DNA of 54,307 nucleotides from Nanobdellota archaeon (GTDB lineage Archaea > Nanobdellota > Nanobdellia > Parvarchaeales > Parvarchaeaceae), in contig JAJZBD010000007.1 of assembly GCA_021799085.1 (NCBI GenBank), positions 1-54,307 of the forward strand. The letters are read 5' to 3'. Shown piece by piece: positions 24,008 through 32,742 of this stretch. The translations under genes were made by a program, and so were the position numbers. The notes beneath the pieces are model-generated. The model was not told the origin of the DNA, searched no databases, and worked only from the letters and a program-made list of their open reading frames with translations. Numbering within the stretch: position 1 is the first letter of the stretch; every line of letters starts with the position of its first letter.

Positions 24008-25441
24008 TCAGACACTTATCACAAAAAGAGAGTTACCACTAGCAGACGCAAGGTAAAGAAAGTTGTTTGAATTTGTTAAAACACCATAAGAGATGCATTC
24101 ATCAACTTTAGGCAGAGTTATATTGTATACAACGGAATTAGTTGAGGTATCAAACACTGGAGTCATCGCAGGCCCTATATTGGAACAGGACGGTACATAA
24201 ATGTGATTATCACTTTTAGAAATAGTAAGACCACTAACGCCGCTCTTATTCAAAATAGTTAGGTTATTTAATATTGATTCCGAGGAAACATCGATTTTAT
24301 TTAGATACCTGTCGCCTCCGACATAAGCATATTGACTATTTGAAGTAAAAACAACAGAATTCGGGTTTACAAAATCGGTCAAATTTTTTATAATAGAGTA
24401 TGTGCTCGGGTTCATTATCGATACAATTCCTTGAGATGTAGCAGTTAAATAAATATATTGACTGTTAGGACTTTCCTGCGCGAGCCAAAAACGCAAACTG
24501 CCGGTAGAAACGTTTGCTATTACGTTAAGAGAAGAAGTGTTTATAGCAATGAAATGATCGCATGACCAGTCCGGAACAAACAATATTTGACCATTTGGAG
24601 ACAAACTAAGCATTTGTGGTTCGCACACCATACTTATGTTTTTTATTATTTTATAATTAGATGTATTCATGACTAAAAGGTAAGAACCTGCTGGAGCGAA
24701 ACCGCTATTGCCAGCGATAAATGCCAAACTGCCGTTTTTATTGAACACTACTGCTCTTGCAGGCAGATTATCTAATGTTTTAATGACAGAAGCTGAGACC
24801 ACATTAACAACTGAAATTGTACCGGGACCTTGATTTGGCTGCCATACATAATAGCCATTTGGTGAAATGGCATTTGAGGTAGGAAATCCTTGCACAGAGA
24901 TATTCTCAAGTATTTGATAAGGAAGTAGAGTACTTATACGCCCAGAGACACTGCCAGTAGATGAAAACGGAGAATCTAAAGAGTTCTGCTCTCTGCCATT
25001 TATAGTTATCTTGTCAGAAAAAGATGAGCCGGCAGTAGTGGGGCAAGCATTTTGAAGATAAAAATTGTGAGATCCGCTTATTAGCATAGTATAATCAATG
25101 GGCTCAGATAGATAAGAACCATTAGATAGTGAGATGTTTACATTGTTTATTTGCAGCGGATAACCGAGCATATTGCCTATTGACAATACCAATGTACCGC
25201 CAGCAACGCAATTTGACTGCACTGTAAAACCATTAAAACCAGTTACTGTAGCCACTAATGAAGAGGAAGGATTAAAGATGCCCATTGAATAGAGAATTAC
25301 CGCAACAATGACAATTATTAAAATTGCCCAGCCATATGTCATCATGTACTCTAGAGCGGATTGCGACCTTTTAGACTTACTTAAAAATGTGGGTCTCCAG
25401 TATTTTTCGCGGCAATTAATTAAAATTGATTTAAACGCCAT
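24008..25441 (-). CDS. Prepilin with beta-propeller-like C-terminal domain
   Basis: Surface protein of 477 residues with the same plan as the preceding gene: basic leader, KSKRS then QSALEYMMTYGWAILIIVIV, helix, a beta-rich linker domain (about 60-165), and a large C-terminal domain from about residue 180. This is made of repeats of roughly 40 residues such as ANVSTGSLRFWLAQESPNSQ and IKNLTDFVNPNSVVFTSNSQ, the pattern of YVTN/WD-like propellers (short strand pairs, then SPNGxxxF/Y). Many N-x-S/T sites suit a surface location. I infer a pilin-anchored adhesin or receptor. It carries its own copy of the shared prepilin promoter. Confidence 0.85.
   Translation of the reverse strand: MAFKSILINCREKYWRPTFLSKSKRSQSALEYMMTYGWAILIIVIVAVILYSMGIFNPSSSLVATVTGFNGFTVQSNCVAGGTLVLSIGNMLGYPLQINNVNISLSNGSYLSEPIDYTMLISGSHNFYLQNACPTTAGSSFSDKITINGREQNSLDSPFSSTGSVSGRISTLLPYQILENISVQGFPTSNAISPNGYYVWQPNQGPGTISVVNVVSASVIKTLDNLPARAVVFNKNGSLAFIAGNSGFAPAGSYLLVMNTSNYKIIKNISMVCEPQMLSLSPNGQILFVPDWSCDHFIAINTSSLNVIANVSTGSLRFWLAQESPNSQYIYLTATSQGIVSIMNPSTYSIIKNLTDFVNPNSVVFTSNSQYAYVGGDRYLNKIDVSSESILNNLTILNKSGVSGLTISKSDNHIYVPSCSNIGPAMTPVFDTSTNSVVYNITLPKVDECISYGVLTNSNNFLYLASASGNSLFVISV
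25272..25358 (-). repeat. Prepilin helix module, copy 2
   Basis: This is the counterpart of 23733-23819, about 91% identical by hand alignment, encoding the signal cleavage region and pilin helix. Confidence 0.8.
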
Positions 25442-25462
25442 ATGATTTAATAAAAGAATAAA

Positions 25463-25476
25463 GATATAAATATTTA
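25463..25476 (-). promoter_or_regulatory. TATA element of propeller prepilin gene
   Basis: This is identical over 14 bases to the element at 23921-23934 and placed at the same distance from the start codon. Confidence 0.6.
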
Positions 25477-25482
25477 CGAAAG

Positions 25483-26031
25483 TCAGTAACAGTGAAGCTT
25501 TCTCTTTTCGTCTATATATATAAAATTTAACCCTCTCTTTCTTGCTTTTTCAAGTATAGTGGCTGCTTTTTCACTCTTTTCATACCCTAACATTATTATA
25601 TTTTTTATGTCTTCTTCCTTTATTTTTTTGTATTCCTCTTCGTGTTCGTATGCTTTGTTCTTTAAATAAACTTTGGGTATTTTGCCGCCCAAACCGAGAT
25701 ATATTTTCAACCAACCTAACCAATGGTCAGGCTTTCCGTTTTCATAACTTCCCAATAACCGGTTCTGTCTGTGCGCTTCTTCATGTATAAGCAGGTTCTC
25801 AATATCGGCAATTCTGTTAGAACACAGTGAATCGTAAAGAAACCATTTATCTAATAGTATTTTGTCGTTATACCTGTCATACTTCCCACAGAACATGCCG
25901 TTGGAGTTAGTTATATAGTATTTATTTTTATCAAATGCTGAAGCGTAAGGCGCATTCTCTTTAAGCTTTGAAAGCAAGGATTCAAGTATGCTTCTTTGTC
26001 TTCTTACATCAATGAATTCCTCGTTTATCAT
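25483..26031 (-). CDS. Predicted HExxH zinc metallopeptidase (SprT-like)
   Basis: A 182-residue soluble protein. The segment ENLLIHEEAHRQNRLLG has an HExxH zinc motif (HEEAH, about residues 82-86) and is followed about 17 residues later by KPDHWLGWLKIYLGLG, where the His could be the third zinc ligand as in SprT/WLM-type peptidases. The family call rests on this motif and spacing only; SprT relatives work on DNA-protein crosslinks or as phage and plasmid proteins. The C-terminal 60 residues are charged and helical. It lies just upstream of a prepilin gene on the same strand, but that gene has its own promoter. It could instead process a surface protein, but no signal peptide is visible. Confidence 0.6.
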   Translation of the reverse strand: MINEEFIDVRRQRSILESLLSKLKENAPYASAFDKNKYYITNSNGMFCGKYDRYNDKILLDKWFLYDSLCSNRIADIENLLIHEEAHRQNRLLGSYENGKPDHWLGWLKIYLGLGGKIPKVYLKNKAYEHEEEYKKIKEEDIKNIIMLGYEKSEKAATILEKARKRGLNFIYIDEKRKLHCY

Positions 26032-26091
26032 AATTAGTAGAGATGGAATACTGTTAATAAAGATTATTGTTTGTATTGCCTTTATACAAAA

Positions 26092-26865
26092 TCATATAAA
26101 TGGAACTAACATATAAACGCCTACAGCCATTATTATAATTGCGAATATTTTTCTAAGAAGTGACTTGTCAATAGAAGTAGTGATATTGGTTCCTATTACT
26201 CCACCAAAAATTCCACCTAGCACATAAAGTAGTGCTATAGATATGATAAGATCGCCCGCAAAGGCATACCTTATCGCAGTTACAATGCCGAATGTTCCAA
26301 CTGCAAGAAGAGAGGTGCCTACTGCTTTGTTTATATTTGTATTGGAGGAATACAAAATAGATGGCACTATTAGAAATCCGCCCCCTATTCCAAAATATCC
26401 CGATGCAAAGCCAGCGATTAAACTGAACATGCTAACCTTCTTTTTGTTTACTCTGGACTTTTTGGGTTTTTTGCTGCTCGTGCACTTTTTACATTTGGTA
26501 ATAAACATGTATAAACCTATAACAATTATTAAAACTGAAAATATGCCGATTAAACTCTGGCCGGGCGTTATTAGCCCCAGAGTTGTTCCTATCAGCACTC
26601 CAACTACACCAACTATTGAAAAGATTAAACCGACCTTTATATCCACATTGTGTTTTCGAAAGTGGCCAATGAAATTTATATAAGCGTTTATTCCTACTGC
26701 CAATGCTGTTGTGCCAATAACAAGATGCGGTTTGTCTATGCCTACAAAATAAAGTAACAAAGGTATCGCAAGTATAGAACCTCCACCCCCTATCAATCCT
26801 AATGAAAATCCGACTAAAAACCCGGAAATAATGGAAAAAATATATTGAATCAATGTGATTATCAT
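26092..26865 (-). CDS. TauE/SafE-family permease
   Basis: Membrane protein of 257 residues with about eight helices and the internal duplication of this family: the first half has GLIGGGGSILAIPLLLYFVGI, the second has GYFGIGGGFLIVPSILYSS. Family members export or import organosulfur compounds, sulfite or other anions. The substrate here is unknown. A Lys/Cys-rich cytoplasmic loop (KCKKCTSSKKPKKSRVNKKK) separates the halves and could bind metal or be regulatory. It lies downstream of gpmA on the same strand, 52 bases away. Confidence 0.88.
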   Translation of the reverse strand: MIITLIQYIFSIISGFLVGFSLGLIGGGGSILAIPLLLYFVGIDKPHLVIGTTALAVGINAYINFIGHFRKHNVDIKVGLIFSIVGVVGVLIGTTLGLITPGQSLIGIFSVLIIVIGLYMFITKCKKCTSSKKPKKSRVNKKKVSMFSLIAGFASGYFGIGGGFLIVPSILYSSNTNINKAVGTSLLAVGTFGIVTAIRYAFAGDLIISIALLYVLGGIFGGVIGTNITTSIDKSLLRKIFAIIIMAVGVYMLVPFI

Positions 26866-26917
26866 GTTATAGTTACTTAATTTTTATTATTTAAATCAGT
26901 AGTAAGATGCAAATGAC

Positions 26918-27532
26918 TTAATTACCCAATTCTTTTTTCGAAGTTACCTTGCCATTTGAATCAATTGAATAGATTATCGGCAAACCGGTTGGCAGTTCTA
27001 AAGACAATACCTGCTCCTTTGACAGGTTATCTAGATACATCACTATAGAACGCAGGCTATTTCCGTGCGCGGATACCAAGACATTTTTCCCTCCCTTAAT
27101 ATCGGTCATTATACAGTTCAGGAAAAAAGGAATCGTTCTTTTCTGTGTGTCTTCAAGGCTTTCCCCATTTGGCGGCTTTATGTCATAGCTTCTTCTCCAG
27201 ATATGGACTTGTTCATCTCCGTATTTCTTAGCAGTGTCTGCTTTGTTTAATCCCTGCAAATCCCCATACATTCTTTCATTTAAAGCAGAATCCTTTATTA
27301 CTGGGATTTTTTGCTGTATTGTCTTAATTACAATTTCAAGTGTTTCTATTGCTCTATCTAAAACACTAGTATAAGCAACCTGAAACTGTATGCCTTCTCT
27401 TTTTATTGACAGGCCGGCTTTCTCTGCCTGCTCTCTTCCGAAATCCGTCAAAGGAACATCAACCCAGCCAGTGAACCTGTTTTCCTTATTCCAGAGGGAT
27501 TCTCCATGCCTTAACAAACACAGCTCCGCCAT
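26918..27532 (-). CDS. gpmA: 2,3-bisphosphoglycerate-dependent phosphoglycerate mutase
   Basis: Interconverts 3- and 2-phosphoglycerate in glycolysis or gluconeogenesis. The phospho-acceptor His is in CLLRHGESLWN; NRFTGWVDVPLT, the acid-base ERMYGDLQG, RRSYDIKPPNGESLEDT and the second His in VSAHGNSLRS are all present. It is 204 residues, shorter than the bacterial enzyme of about 230-250 but with the core intact. Most archaea use the cofactor-independent mutase, so this dPGM is likely to have a bacterial origin by transfer. Confidence 0.94.
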   Translation of the reverse strand: MAELCLLRHGESLWNKENRFTGWVDVPLTDFGREQAEKAGLSIKREGIQFQVAYTSVLDRAIETLEIVIKTIQQKIPVIKDSALNERMYGDLQGLNKADTAKKYGDEQVHIWRRSYDIKPPNGESLEDTQKRTIPFFLNCIMTDIKGGKNVLVSAHGNSLRSIVMYLDNLSKEQVLSLELPTGLPIIYSIDSNGKVTSKKELGN

Positions 27533-27595
27533 CTAATTTGATGGTATTTCATTTATTAATTAATTTTCGCATTCTTTCTACAAAAGTAAAAATAA

Positions 27596-27937
27596 TTAGC
27601 GATTCTTTCTTCTCCTGACAATTTTAAGGATTATGAGAAGTACAAGAAAGATAAGAATGGCTGCAGAAACGGAATACATTATTGCATCCAATCCGCATTT
27701 GAAGTAAAAAGAACCAGAAATGGAAGAAACTCCCCCTGAGGTACTTGAAAGCGCTGCAGCATAAACAGAACATGAATTATAGTTTGTGAATATAAGAAAA
27801 TAAAGAGGGATAGCTAGAGCAATTCCTATAACTACAAGAATTAATTTTGTCCTGTCTTTTTTGATTTTTACGCTGTTTATCTCTACGTTTATGCCCTGAG
27901 ATTTCAACTCTTCCTTGTATTTATCTGCCAGGCTCAT
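27596..27937 (-). CDS. Two-helix membrane protein, unknown
   Basis: A 113-residue protein with a charged N-terminus (MSLADKYKEELKSQGINVEINSVKIKKDRTK), a helix at about 32-50, a Ser/Gly-rich external loop with two cysteines (NYNSCSVY, FYFKCGL) and a second helix at about 87-107. No family is recognised. Its start codon overlaps the stop of the Lrp-type regulator by one base (TAATG), so the two are co-expressed. Confidence 0.6.
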   Translation of the reverse strand: MSLADKYKEELKSQGINVEINSVKIKKDRTKLILVVIGIALAIPLYFLIFTNYNSCSVYAAALSSTSGGVSSISGSFYFKCGLDAIMYSVSAAILIFLVLLIILKIVRRRKNR

Positions 27938-28368
27938 TATATTTCTACGTGTCTCATTATAAATATAGATTGTATCTTCTTCACGTTTTGCAGGTTCTGC
28001 AGTTTTTCATGAACGAAGTTTATTATGTCTTCTTTTTGCCCGCTTACAGATAAGATGAAATCCCAATCTCCGCTCACTTCAAAGATTTCCTTTACAACTG
28101 AATCTTCCTTTAAATCCTGGAAAAACTTTTCAAAATCGGTTGTGTGTACGCTGTTCAATGAAACAAGGATAAATGCTTTTTCATAGGTTTTTGATTCATC
28201 GTAATCCATCTCAACCTTTAGCCCTTTAATAAATCCGTTTTTTCTGAGTTTGTTGTAATGATAATAGACTGTTGACTGGGGAACATTCAATTTTTTGGTT
28301 ATTTCCTTCACTTTTTCCCCTTTTTTAAAGAGATCTAACAGCTCTACATCTATTTCTTTGAGTTTCAT
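27937..28368 (-). CDS. Lrp/AsnC-family transcriptional regulator
   Basis: A 143-residue regulator: N-terminal winged helix (EIDVELLDLFKKGEKVKEITKKL, then VPQSTVYYHYNKLRKNGFIKGL) and C-terminal RAM ligand-binding domain (KAFILVSLNSV; VKEIFEVSGDWDFILSVSG, where the EVSGDWD pattern is typical). Such proteins respond to amino acids or other small molecules. The co-translated membrane protein downstream suggests a link between sensing and the envelope; inference only. Confidence 0.88.
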   Translation of the reverse strand: MKLKEIDVELLDLFKKGEKVKEITKKLNVPQSTVYYHYNKLRKNGFIKGLKVEMDYDESKTYEKAFILVSLNSVHTTDFEKFFQDLKEDSVVKEIFEVSGDWDFILSVSGQKEDIINFVHEKLQNLQNVKKIQSIFIMRHVEI

Positions 28369-28414
28369 AGCATTTGATAATACTTATGGTAATACTCTAT
28401 TTAAAAAGCTTTCA

Positions 28415-29206
28415 TTATGATATTATTCTAGCAGAAAAGAAGTTCGCAACTACATTTTTCAGCGTCGAATTTGGGAGGAACATCTCTCTTCCATAAAAAG
28501 TGTTTAAATCTGCCTTTGAAAGGAAGAAAGCAGTTGTGTTTTGGTACAGAAACATTAGGCCGTTGTAAAATCTTGTATTGTTTATCCTTATCGAAGGTAT
28601 GTAAGTAGTATTCTGCCCATTGTACGAAAGCGTACCGTTTATTTCGTACAGGTAAGTGCTGTTAGGAAAAGCTATGAATGTTCCGAATCCAATTCTTACG
28701 CTCTTGGTTATAGAGGTACTGTTTGCTATCGGAATCGTAACATTTGAATAAATTGAACAAACTGCAAATGCTTCTGTTTTGTTCTTTGCAACCTCGCAGT
28801 CTCTAAACGAATTGCTTAAGGTTTCCTCGGTAAAATTATATGGGAAAAAAGTTAAAGAAGGTAGGGAGGATGCGTTTTCCATATCTATAAGTATGTTATA
28901 ACCTTGAGGAAGCTTTGCGCTGCCGAAAAGAATGGAATTATAAAGTGTGTTGTTTTCCACAGCCCTGTTGCCATTTATTGAAAGCGCTTTCGCAGCGCTA
29001 TAGTACTGTGAAGGAACTAGTATAGTTGCATTGCTATACGCGGCATTGAAATACTCCAAAGCATACTGTATTGATGAAGGAATTAAATTTACATTAACTG
29101 TTGGCTGCACCTTATTCAGCTTAACGAACACAAAAACTGCAAGTAGCACTATTATGACTATAACTAGAAGCCACAAAAGGGAAGCTGATATTCTTAGTAC
29201 TACCAT
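28415..29206 (-). CDS. Membrane-anchored surface protein
   Basis: Unknown protein of 263 residues with one N-terminal helix (about 5-28: ISASLLWLLVIVIIVLLAVFV) and an external domain with many N-x-S/T glycosylation sites and two cysteines (FRDCEVAKN, FAVCSIY) that could pair. The start follows the S26e-like stop by 3 bases, so it belongs to the cyd-S26e run. Confidence 0.65.
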   Translation of the reverse strand: MVVLRISASLLWLLVIVIIVLLAVFVFVKLNKVQPTVNVNLIPSSIQYALEYFNAAYSNATILVPSQYYSAAKALSINGNRAVENNTLYNSILFGSAKLPQGYNILIDMENASSLPSLTFFPYNFTEETLSNSFRDCEVAKNKTEAFAVCSIYSNVTIPIANSTSITKSVRIGFGTFIAFPNSTYLYEINGTLSYNGQNTTYIPSIRINNTRFYNGLMFLYQNTTAFFLSKADLNTFYGREMFLPNSTLKNVVANFFSARIIS

Positions 29207-29209
29207 GGA

Positions 29210-29569
29210 TCACTGATCATTCTGATCGTTTTCTTCATCTTTCTCTTGATTGTTTTCTTCATTTATAGTTTCAACGCCATTGTCTGCAGAAGTTTCTTCA
29301 TGAACTTCAGTCTCATTGCTTTGACTTCCCGTTTCTTCCGTTGCAAAGATTGTAAATTTCCTCTTTACCTTTGAGCTGCCCGTTCTTTTTACGTATTTGG
29401 GCATGCCTTTGTAAAGCCTTTGTCCATGTATTTTCTTTGCACAGTCTGGGCAGTAATACGCCTTTATACCGTCCCTAAATAGGTAAACGGCCCTGTCCCT
29501 TCTTGTTATTTGACCGCATGAAGCACATCTAACGTTTCCTGTCCTTCCTCGTCTTATGTTCTTTCCCAT
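29210..29569 (-). CDS. rps26e: Ribosomal protein S26e-like zinc ribbon protein
   Basis: A 119-residue protein. The basic N-terminus GKNIRRGRTGNVRCASCGQ with RRDRAVYLF and the later KAYYCPDCAKKIHG give two CxxC knuckles (Cys at about 15, 18, 40, 43) in the order seen in eukaryotic and archaeal S26e, which sits at the mRNA exit of the small subunit. The last 45 residues are an unusual acidic, Asn/Glu-rich tail absent from typical S26e. The gene starts 41 bases inside cydB. The zinc-ribbon part is clear; the S26e assignment is likely but made from memory of the family. Confidence 0.7.
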   Translation of the reverse strand: MGKNIRRGRTGNVRCASCGQITRRDRAVYLFRDGIKAYYCPDCAKKIHGQRLYKGMPKYVKRTGSSKVKRKFTIFATEETGSQSNETEVHEETSADNGVETINEENNQEKDEENDQNDQ

Positions 29570-30566
29570 TCACTTTATTATTATTGGGGATTATATATAA
29601 GTTTGCTATGCCTATTTTTTCATCTTCATCGCTGCTTTCTTGGTAGTTATCAGCGCTGTTTTCTCTGTCAGGAAGCTTGTACATGTACAGGAAAAAGACA
29701 AGCATTGCCGTAAGCAGTATGCCCCCTACAATTGTCACAAGTATCCCTGCAGAAGCAACCGCAGAGTTATTGAGGTATAATGCTAGGGATTGCGTTCCAA
29801 AAACCTTCCCATAATTCAGAAAGTTAATTGATATCACTGAAAGGAACGCCGCTATAAAAACAACTTCTCTCCTTGCCTTTCCTGTTAAGTAATAAAGGAT
29901 TGAAACCGCTGCTATTGCAGCCGCAAGCGCATAGGTTATGTAGTTTACGTTGAGGTTTAGCTTACTAATCGAGAATACGAACAGAAAAAGGCCGAGAATA
30001 GTGGATATTGGTGATAAAACCTTTATCTTCTCTATTTTGTAGAAAACAAAGGATAAACCAAATGCTATTAGAAGTGTTCCAACTATGAAGCCAAGAGCAT
30101 ATGGATTGGATAAAAATACGGAAGTTGAAAACCCGGTAAGCGTTGCATTTGTTCCAACGCCGGATATTATTGATATGAAGATTGAAAGGAGTATGATTAT
30201 TATTATGAATGTTATCAGTGAATAAACCCTTGCAAGCATAAGCTGGCTGAACTTAGAGTCCTTCCAGATGTACTCTGAGAAAACAAGGAAAACGTTTCTC
30301 CCTATGAACAATAATGTCGCCAGAAGTATTGGAAAAACGTACATGTAATCAATTGCCGGCATTATTGAAGGGTAAAGGACCTCTGTGTTTACAACAAAGA
30401 AAACTACAAACGTCCCTACAATGCCCCAAACTGGATCAAGATACTTCTTTACCTTTGGCAAGCTTTTTCGGTCGTATATAAAGGACATAGCAGACATGCC
30501 CTCAACGAAAAGAAATGTGAAAACTATCGCAAGCAGAACGTAATTTATTGTTATGTATGTGTTCAT
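29529..30566 (-). CDS. cydB: Cytochrome bd oxidase subunit II
   Basis: Membrane subunit of the quinol:O2 oxidoreductase; 345 residues with about nine hydrophobic helices. It is divergent, but its position directly after cydA with a 4-base overlap and the helix plan (first helix YVLLAIVFTFLFVEGMSAM, GRNVFLVFSEYIWKD) support the call. The C-terminus has a charged tail (NSADNYQESSDEDEK...) that overlaps the next gene by 41 bases in another frame. Confidence 0.8.
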   Translation of the reverse strand: MNTYITINYVLLAIVFTFLFVEGMSAMSFIYDRKSLPKVKKYLDPVWGIVGTFVVFFVVNTEVLYPSIMPAIDYMYVFPILLATLLFIGRNVFLVFSEYIWKDSKFSQLMLARVYSLITFIIIIILLSIFISIISGVGTNATLTGFSTSVFLSNPYALGFIVGTLLIAFGLSFVFYKIEKIKVLSPISTILGLFLFVFSISKLNLNVNYITYALAAAIAAVSILYYLTGKARREVVFIAAFLSVISINFLNYGKVFGTQSLALYLNNSAVASAGILVTIVGGILLTAMLVFFLYMYKLPDRENSADNYQESSDEDEKIGIANLYIIPNNNKVNGKEHKTRKDRKR

Positions 30567-31978
30567 GGCTTTGCCCCCAACTCATTGTTAAGATCCCTTT
30601 TCTTCATCACCCTGCGTACAAACAAAATGGTTGCGGGTAATACTATGACGTAAAATGCTATGATTGCTATTCCGACAGGGAGGACTGAAGGAGAAGTGTT
30701 GGCAGCGGCCGAAACAGTCATTACGTTATAAATTATCCAAGGCTGCCTTCCAACCTCATCTGTTACCCATCCATCCTCTAAAAGAAAGGCTGCGAGTACC
30801 CCTATAACTATCAAAACCTTCAATACCAAAGGATTGTCAAATGGGTCTGAGAATATCTTTCTTGAAAATAACTTGTTGAAAAACTTGTTGGACTCGAACC
30901 TGTCCCGTATCTTATTTACATTCAAAAGCCAGATTACTAAGAAGATAACCATTAGAATTCCTATCAAAACGCCCAATCCCACCATTATGTCAAAAGTGTT
31001 GTGTACTACTGTTATAGGCGGCCATGTGCTCTTTGCATATGCTGACAAAGAATCGTTACTTGATATTACACCATTAAAGCTTCCAGTGGCCAGAAAGCTC
31101 ATCAACCCGGGAATATTTATTGAATCGACAGTTTTGTTGTTTATAAGTAAACCGCCGATTACCTCTGCTACATGCGGCCCAGAATTGAAGTTCATCTCCA
31201 ATGCAGCGAATTTTTCAGGCTGGTAAACCATCAAATTTGTAATCGATTCTATGCCTATTATAACAGTCAGTATTATTGCAATGATAACTATTGCTGCCGA
31301 AATTTTTGCAGCCTTTTTGTAGTACTCCCTTTCTATCCCTTTGGTTTTCAACAGCTTATAGGCAAAGTAGGCCAGGAAGAAGGCTGCCCCTGCGAATATG
31401 GTAGAACCGATTACGTGCCCTATCTCTATCCATGTGGTAGGCGTGTTCAAAACAGCGAAAGGATTAACATCTATTATTTTGCCTGTGCTTAGATAATACG
31501 GTATATTGAACCCTTTTGGCGTATTCATAAACGCGTTTATCATAGTTATGAAAACGCCCGACATCACAGCCCCTATTGCAATAAACACAGAAAGAAGCCA
31601 ATGCCTAATCCTGCTCTTGAATTTATTCCAGAAATAGATGTAGACCCCTAAAAAAATAGCCTCTGTGAAAAAGGCAAATATCTCCATGTACAAAGGCAGT
31701 ATCCCTACCTGCCCTAAGATAGAGATAAACTTCGGCCAAAGAACAAAAAGCTCTATAGCAACGACAACTCCGCTTGCAGTTCCCACTGCGAAGAATATTA
31801 TGAGAGCATTTGCAAGCCTTTTAGCCAAAACGTCATAAATCTTTACCTTATATTTTATTGAAACGAACTCTGCTATGCTCATTATTATGGGCAAGGTCAT
31901 CCCGACAGTAACCAAAAGGATATGTACCGCTAATGAGTAACCCATTAATCCAGCATCAAACAATACTAAGTTGACCAC
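30563..31978 (-). CDS. cydA: Cytochrome bd oxidase subunit I
   Basis: Heme-bearing subunit that oxidises quinol and reduces O2 to water, giving microaerobic respiration and oxygen protection. 471 residues from a GTG start. Visible ligands and motifs: His19 in SLAVHILLV, the Glu pair in MEIFAFFTEAIFLGVY, the His in IEIGHVIGS, the Met in FDIMVGLG and the GRQPW motif (TDEVGRQPWIIYNVMT). The quinol loop is the short form, as in many archaeal and Gram-positive enzymes. Confidence 0.95.
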   Translation of the reverse strand: MVNLVLFDAGLMGYSLAVHILLVTVGMTLPIIMSIAEFVSIKYKVKIYDVLAKRLANALIIFFAVGTASGVVVAIELFVLWPKFISILGQVGILPLYMEIFAFFTEAIFLGVYIYFWNKFKSRIRHWLLSVFIAIGAVMSGVFITMINAFMNTPKGFNIPYYLSTGKIIDVNPFAVLNTPTTWIEIGHVIGSTIFAGAAFFLAYFAYKLLKTKGIEREYYKKAAKISAAIVIIAIILTVIIGIESITNLMVYQPEKFAALEMNFNSGPHVAEVIGGLLINNKTVDSINIPGLMSFLATGSFNGVISSNDSLSAYAKSTWPPITVVHNTFDIMVGLGVLIGILMVIFLVIWLLNVNKIRDRFESNKFFNKLFSRKIFSDPFDNPLVLKVLIVIGVLAAFLLEDGWVTDEVGRQPWIIYNVMTVSAAANTSPSVLPVGIAIIAFYVIVLPATILFVRRVMKKRDLNNELGAKP

Positions 31979-32031
31979 TATACTATTAAATTTTTGGTTT
32001 ATTTATGGCTTTTTATGCTTAAAGGCAGAAA

Positions 32032-32742
32032 TCACAGGTGTATAACGCCATTCGGGTAGACTACCTTTTTGTCTGACTTTGAAAGCCTGATTACTAATTT
32101 GTTTGAATCAACTGACAAATGGACAGGCACCAGCTTTTTGGCACGGCTTTCTTTGAATACTTGCATTGTAGTGCTGTAAGTGGAATGCCTCCAAAAGTCA
32201 GCTTCCTCTTTCTTATTGTCTAGATATGTCATTTCATGCAGCAAAATGTCTGCATCCTCTGCACCTTTAACTACATTACTGCTATAGGCAGTATCTCCGC
32301 TGTAAAAGATTGTTTTTCCCCCGTAATTTACTCTGTATCCATTGTCAGTTACAAGATGTTTAGCCCTGAACGGCTGTATGAAATCATATTTTTTGTCTTC
32401 AATAAATTCCGCGTTTATCTTGAATGCCTTCGGAGTTTGCAATGCCTTTAGAAGCCTTTCAGTGTTGTTTTTTATTCCTTTAGGACCAAGAACTATAAGC
32501 TTGTTTTGTGCCTTGTATATCGACCTGTACCAAAACAGTTCAGGTAAACCGCTGAAATGGTCTAGGTGCATGTGAGTTATAAGAACTATACCTATATTTC
32601 TTGGATCTATTCTACAGTCAAGCAAGGACTCTATTGTATGCGGGCCAAAATCAAAAACGATCTTGTCATCCAATGCAAAAGATATGTTTCTTTCCCCTCT
32701 TACAAGATTAGAACTCCACTTTCCAAGAAATCTTATGTTCAT
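32032..32742 (-). CDS. Metallo-beta-lactamase-fold hydrolase (RNase Z-like)
   Basis: A 236-residue enzyme with the full metal site: HMHLDH (about residues 57-62), YSGDTAYS, LLHEMTY with its Glu, and LVPVHLS. The plan of VLITHMHLDHFSGLPELFWYRS and the late DFWRHSTYS exosite-like segment is that of RNase Z/ElaC and related phosphodiesterases. RNase Z trims tRNA 3' trailers; as CCA is not encoded in the tRNA genes here, such an enzyme is needed, but several homologues may exist. Its ATG overlaps the MFS stop by 4 bases. Confidence 0.82.
   Translation of the reverse strand: MNIRFLGKWSSNLVRGERNISFALDDKIVFDFGPHTIESLLDCRIDPRNIGIVLITHMHLDHFSGLPELFWYRSIYKAQNKLIVLGPKGIKNNTERLLKALQTPKAFKINAEFIEDKKYDFIQPFRAKHLVTDNGYRVNYGGKTIFYSGDTAYSSNVVKGAEDADILLHEMTYLDNKKEEADFWRHSTYSTTMQVFKESRAKKLVPVHLSVDSNKLVIRLSKSDKKVVYPNGVIHL

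Noticed and set aside
26243..26683. A 146-residue plus-strand frame inside the TauE/SafE gene
   Set aside because: It is the mirror of a membrane-protein gene; composition (Pro/Thr/Ile) follows from the antisense strand and there is no promoter or ribosome-binding site.
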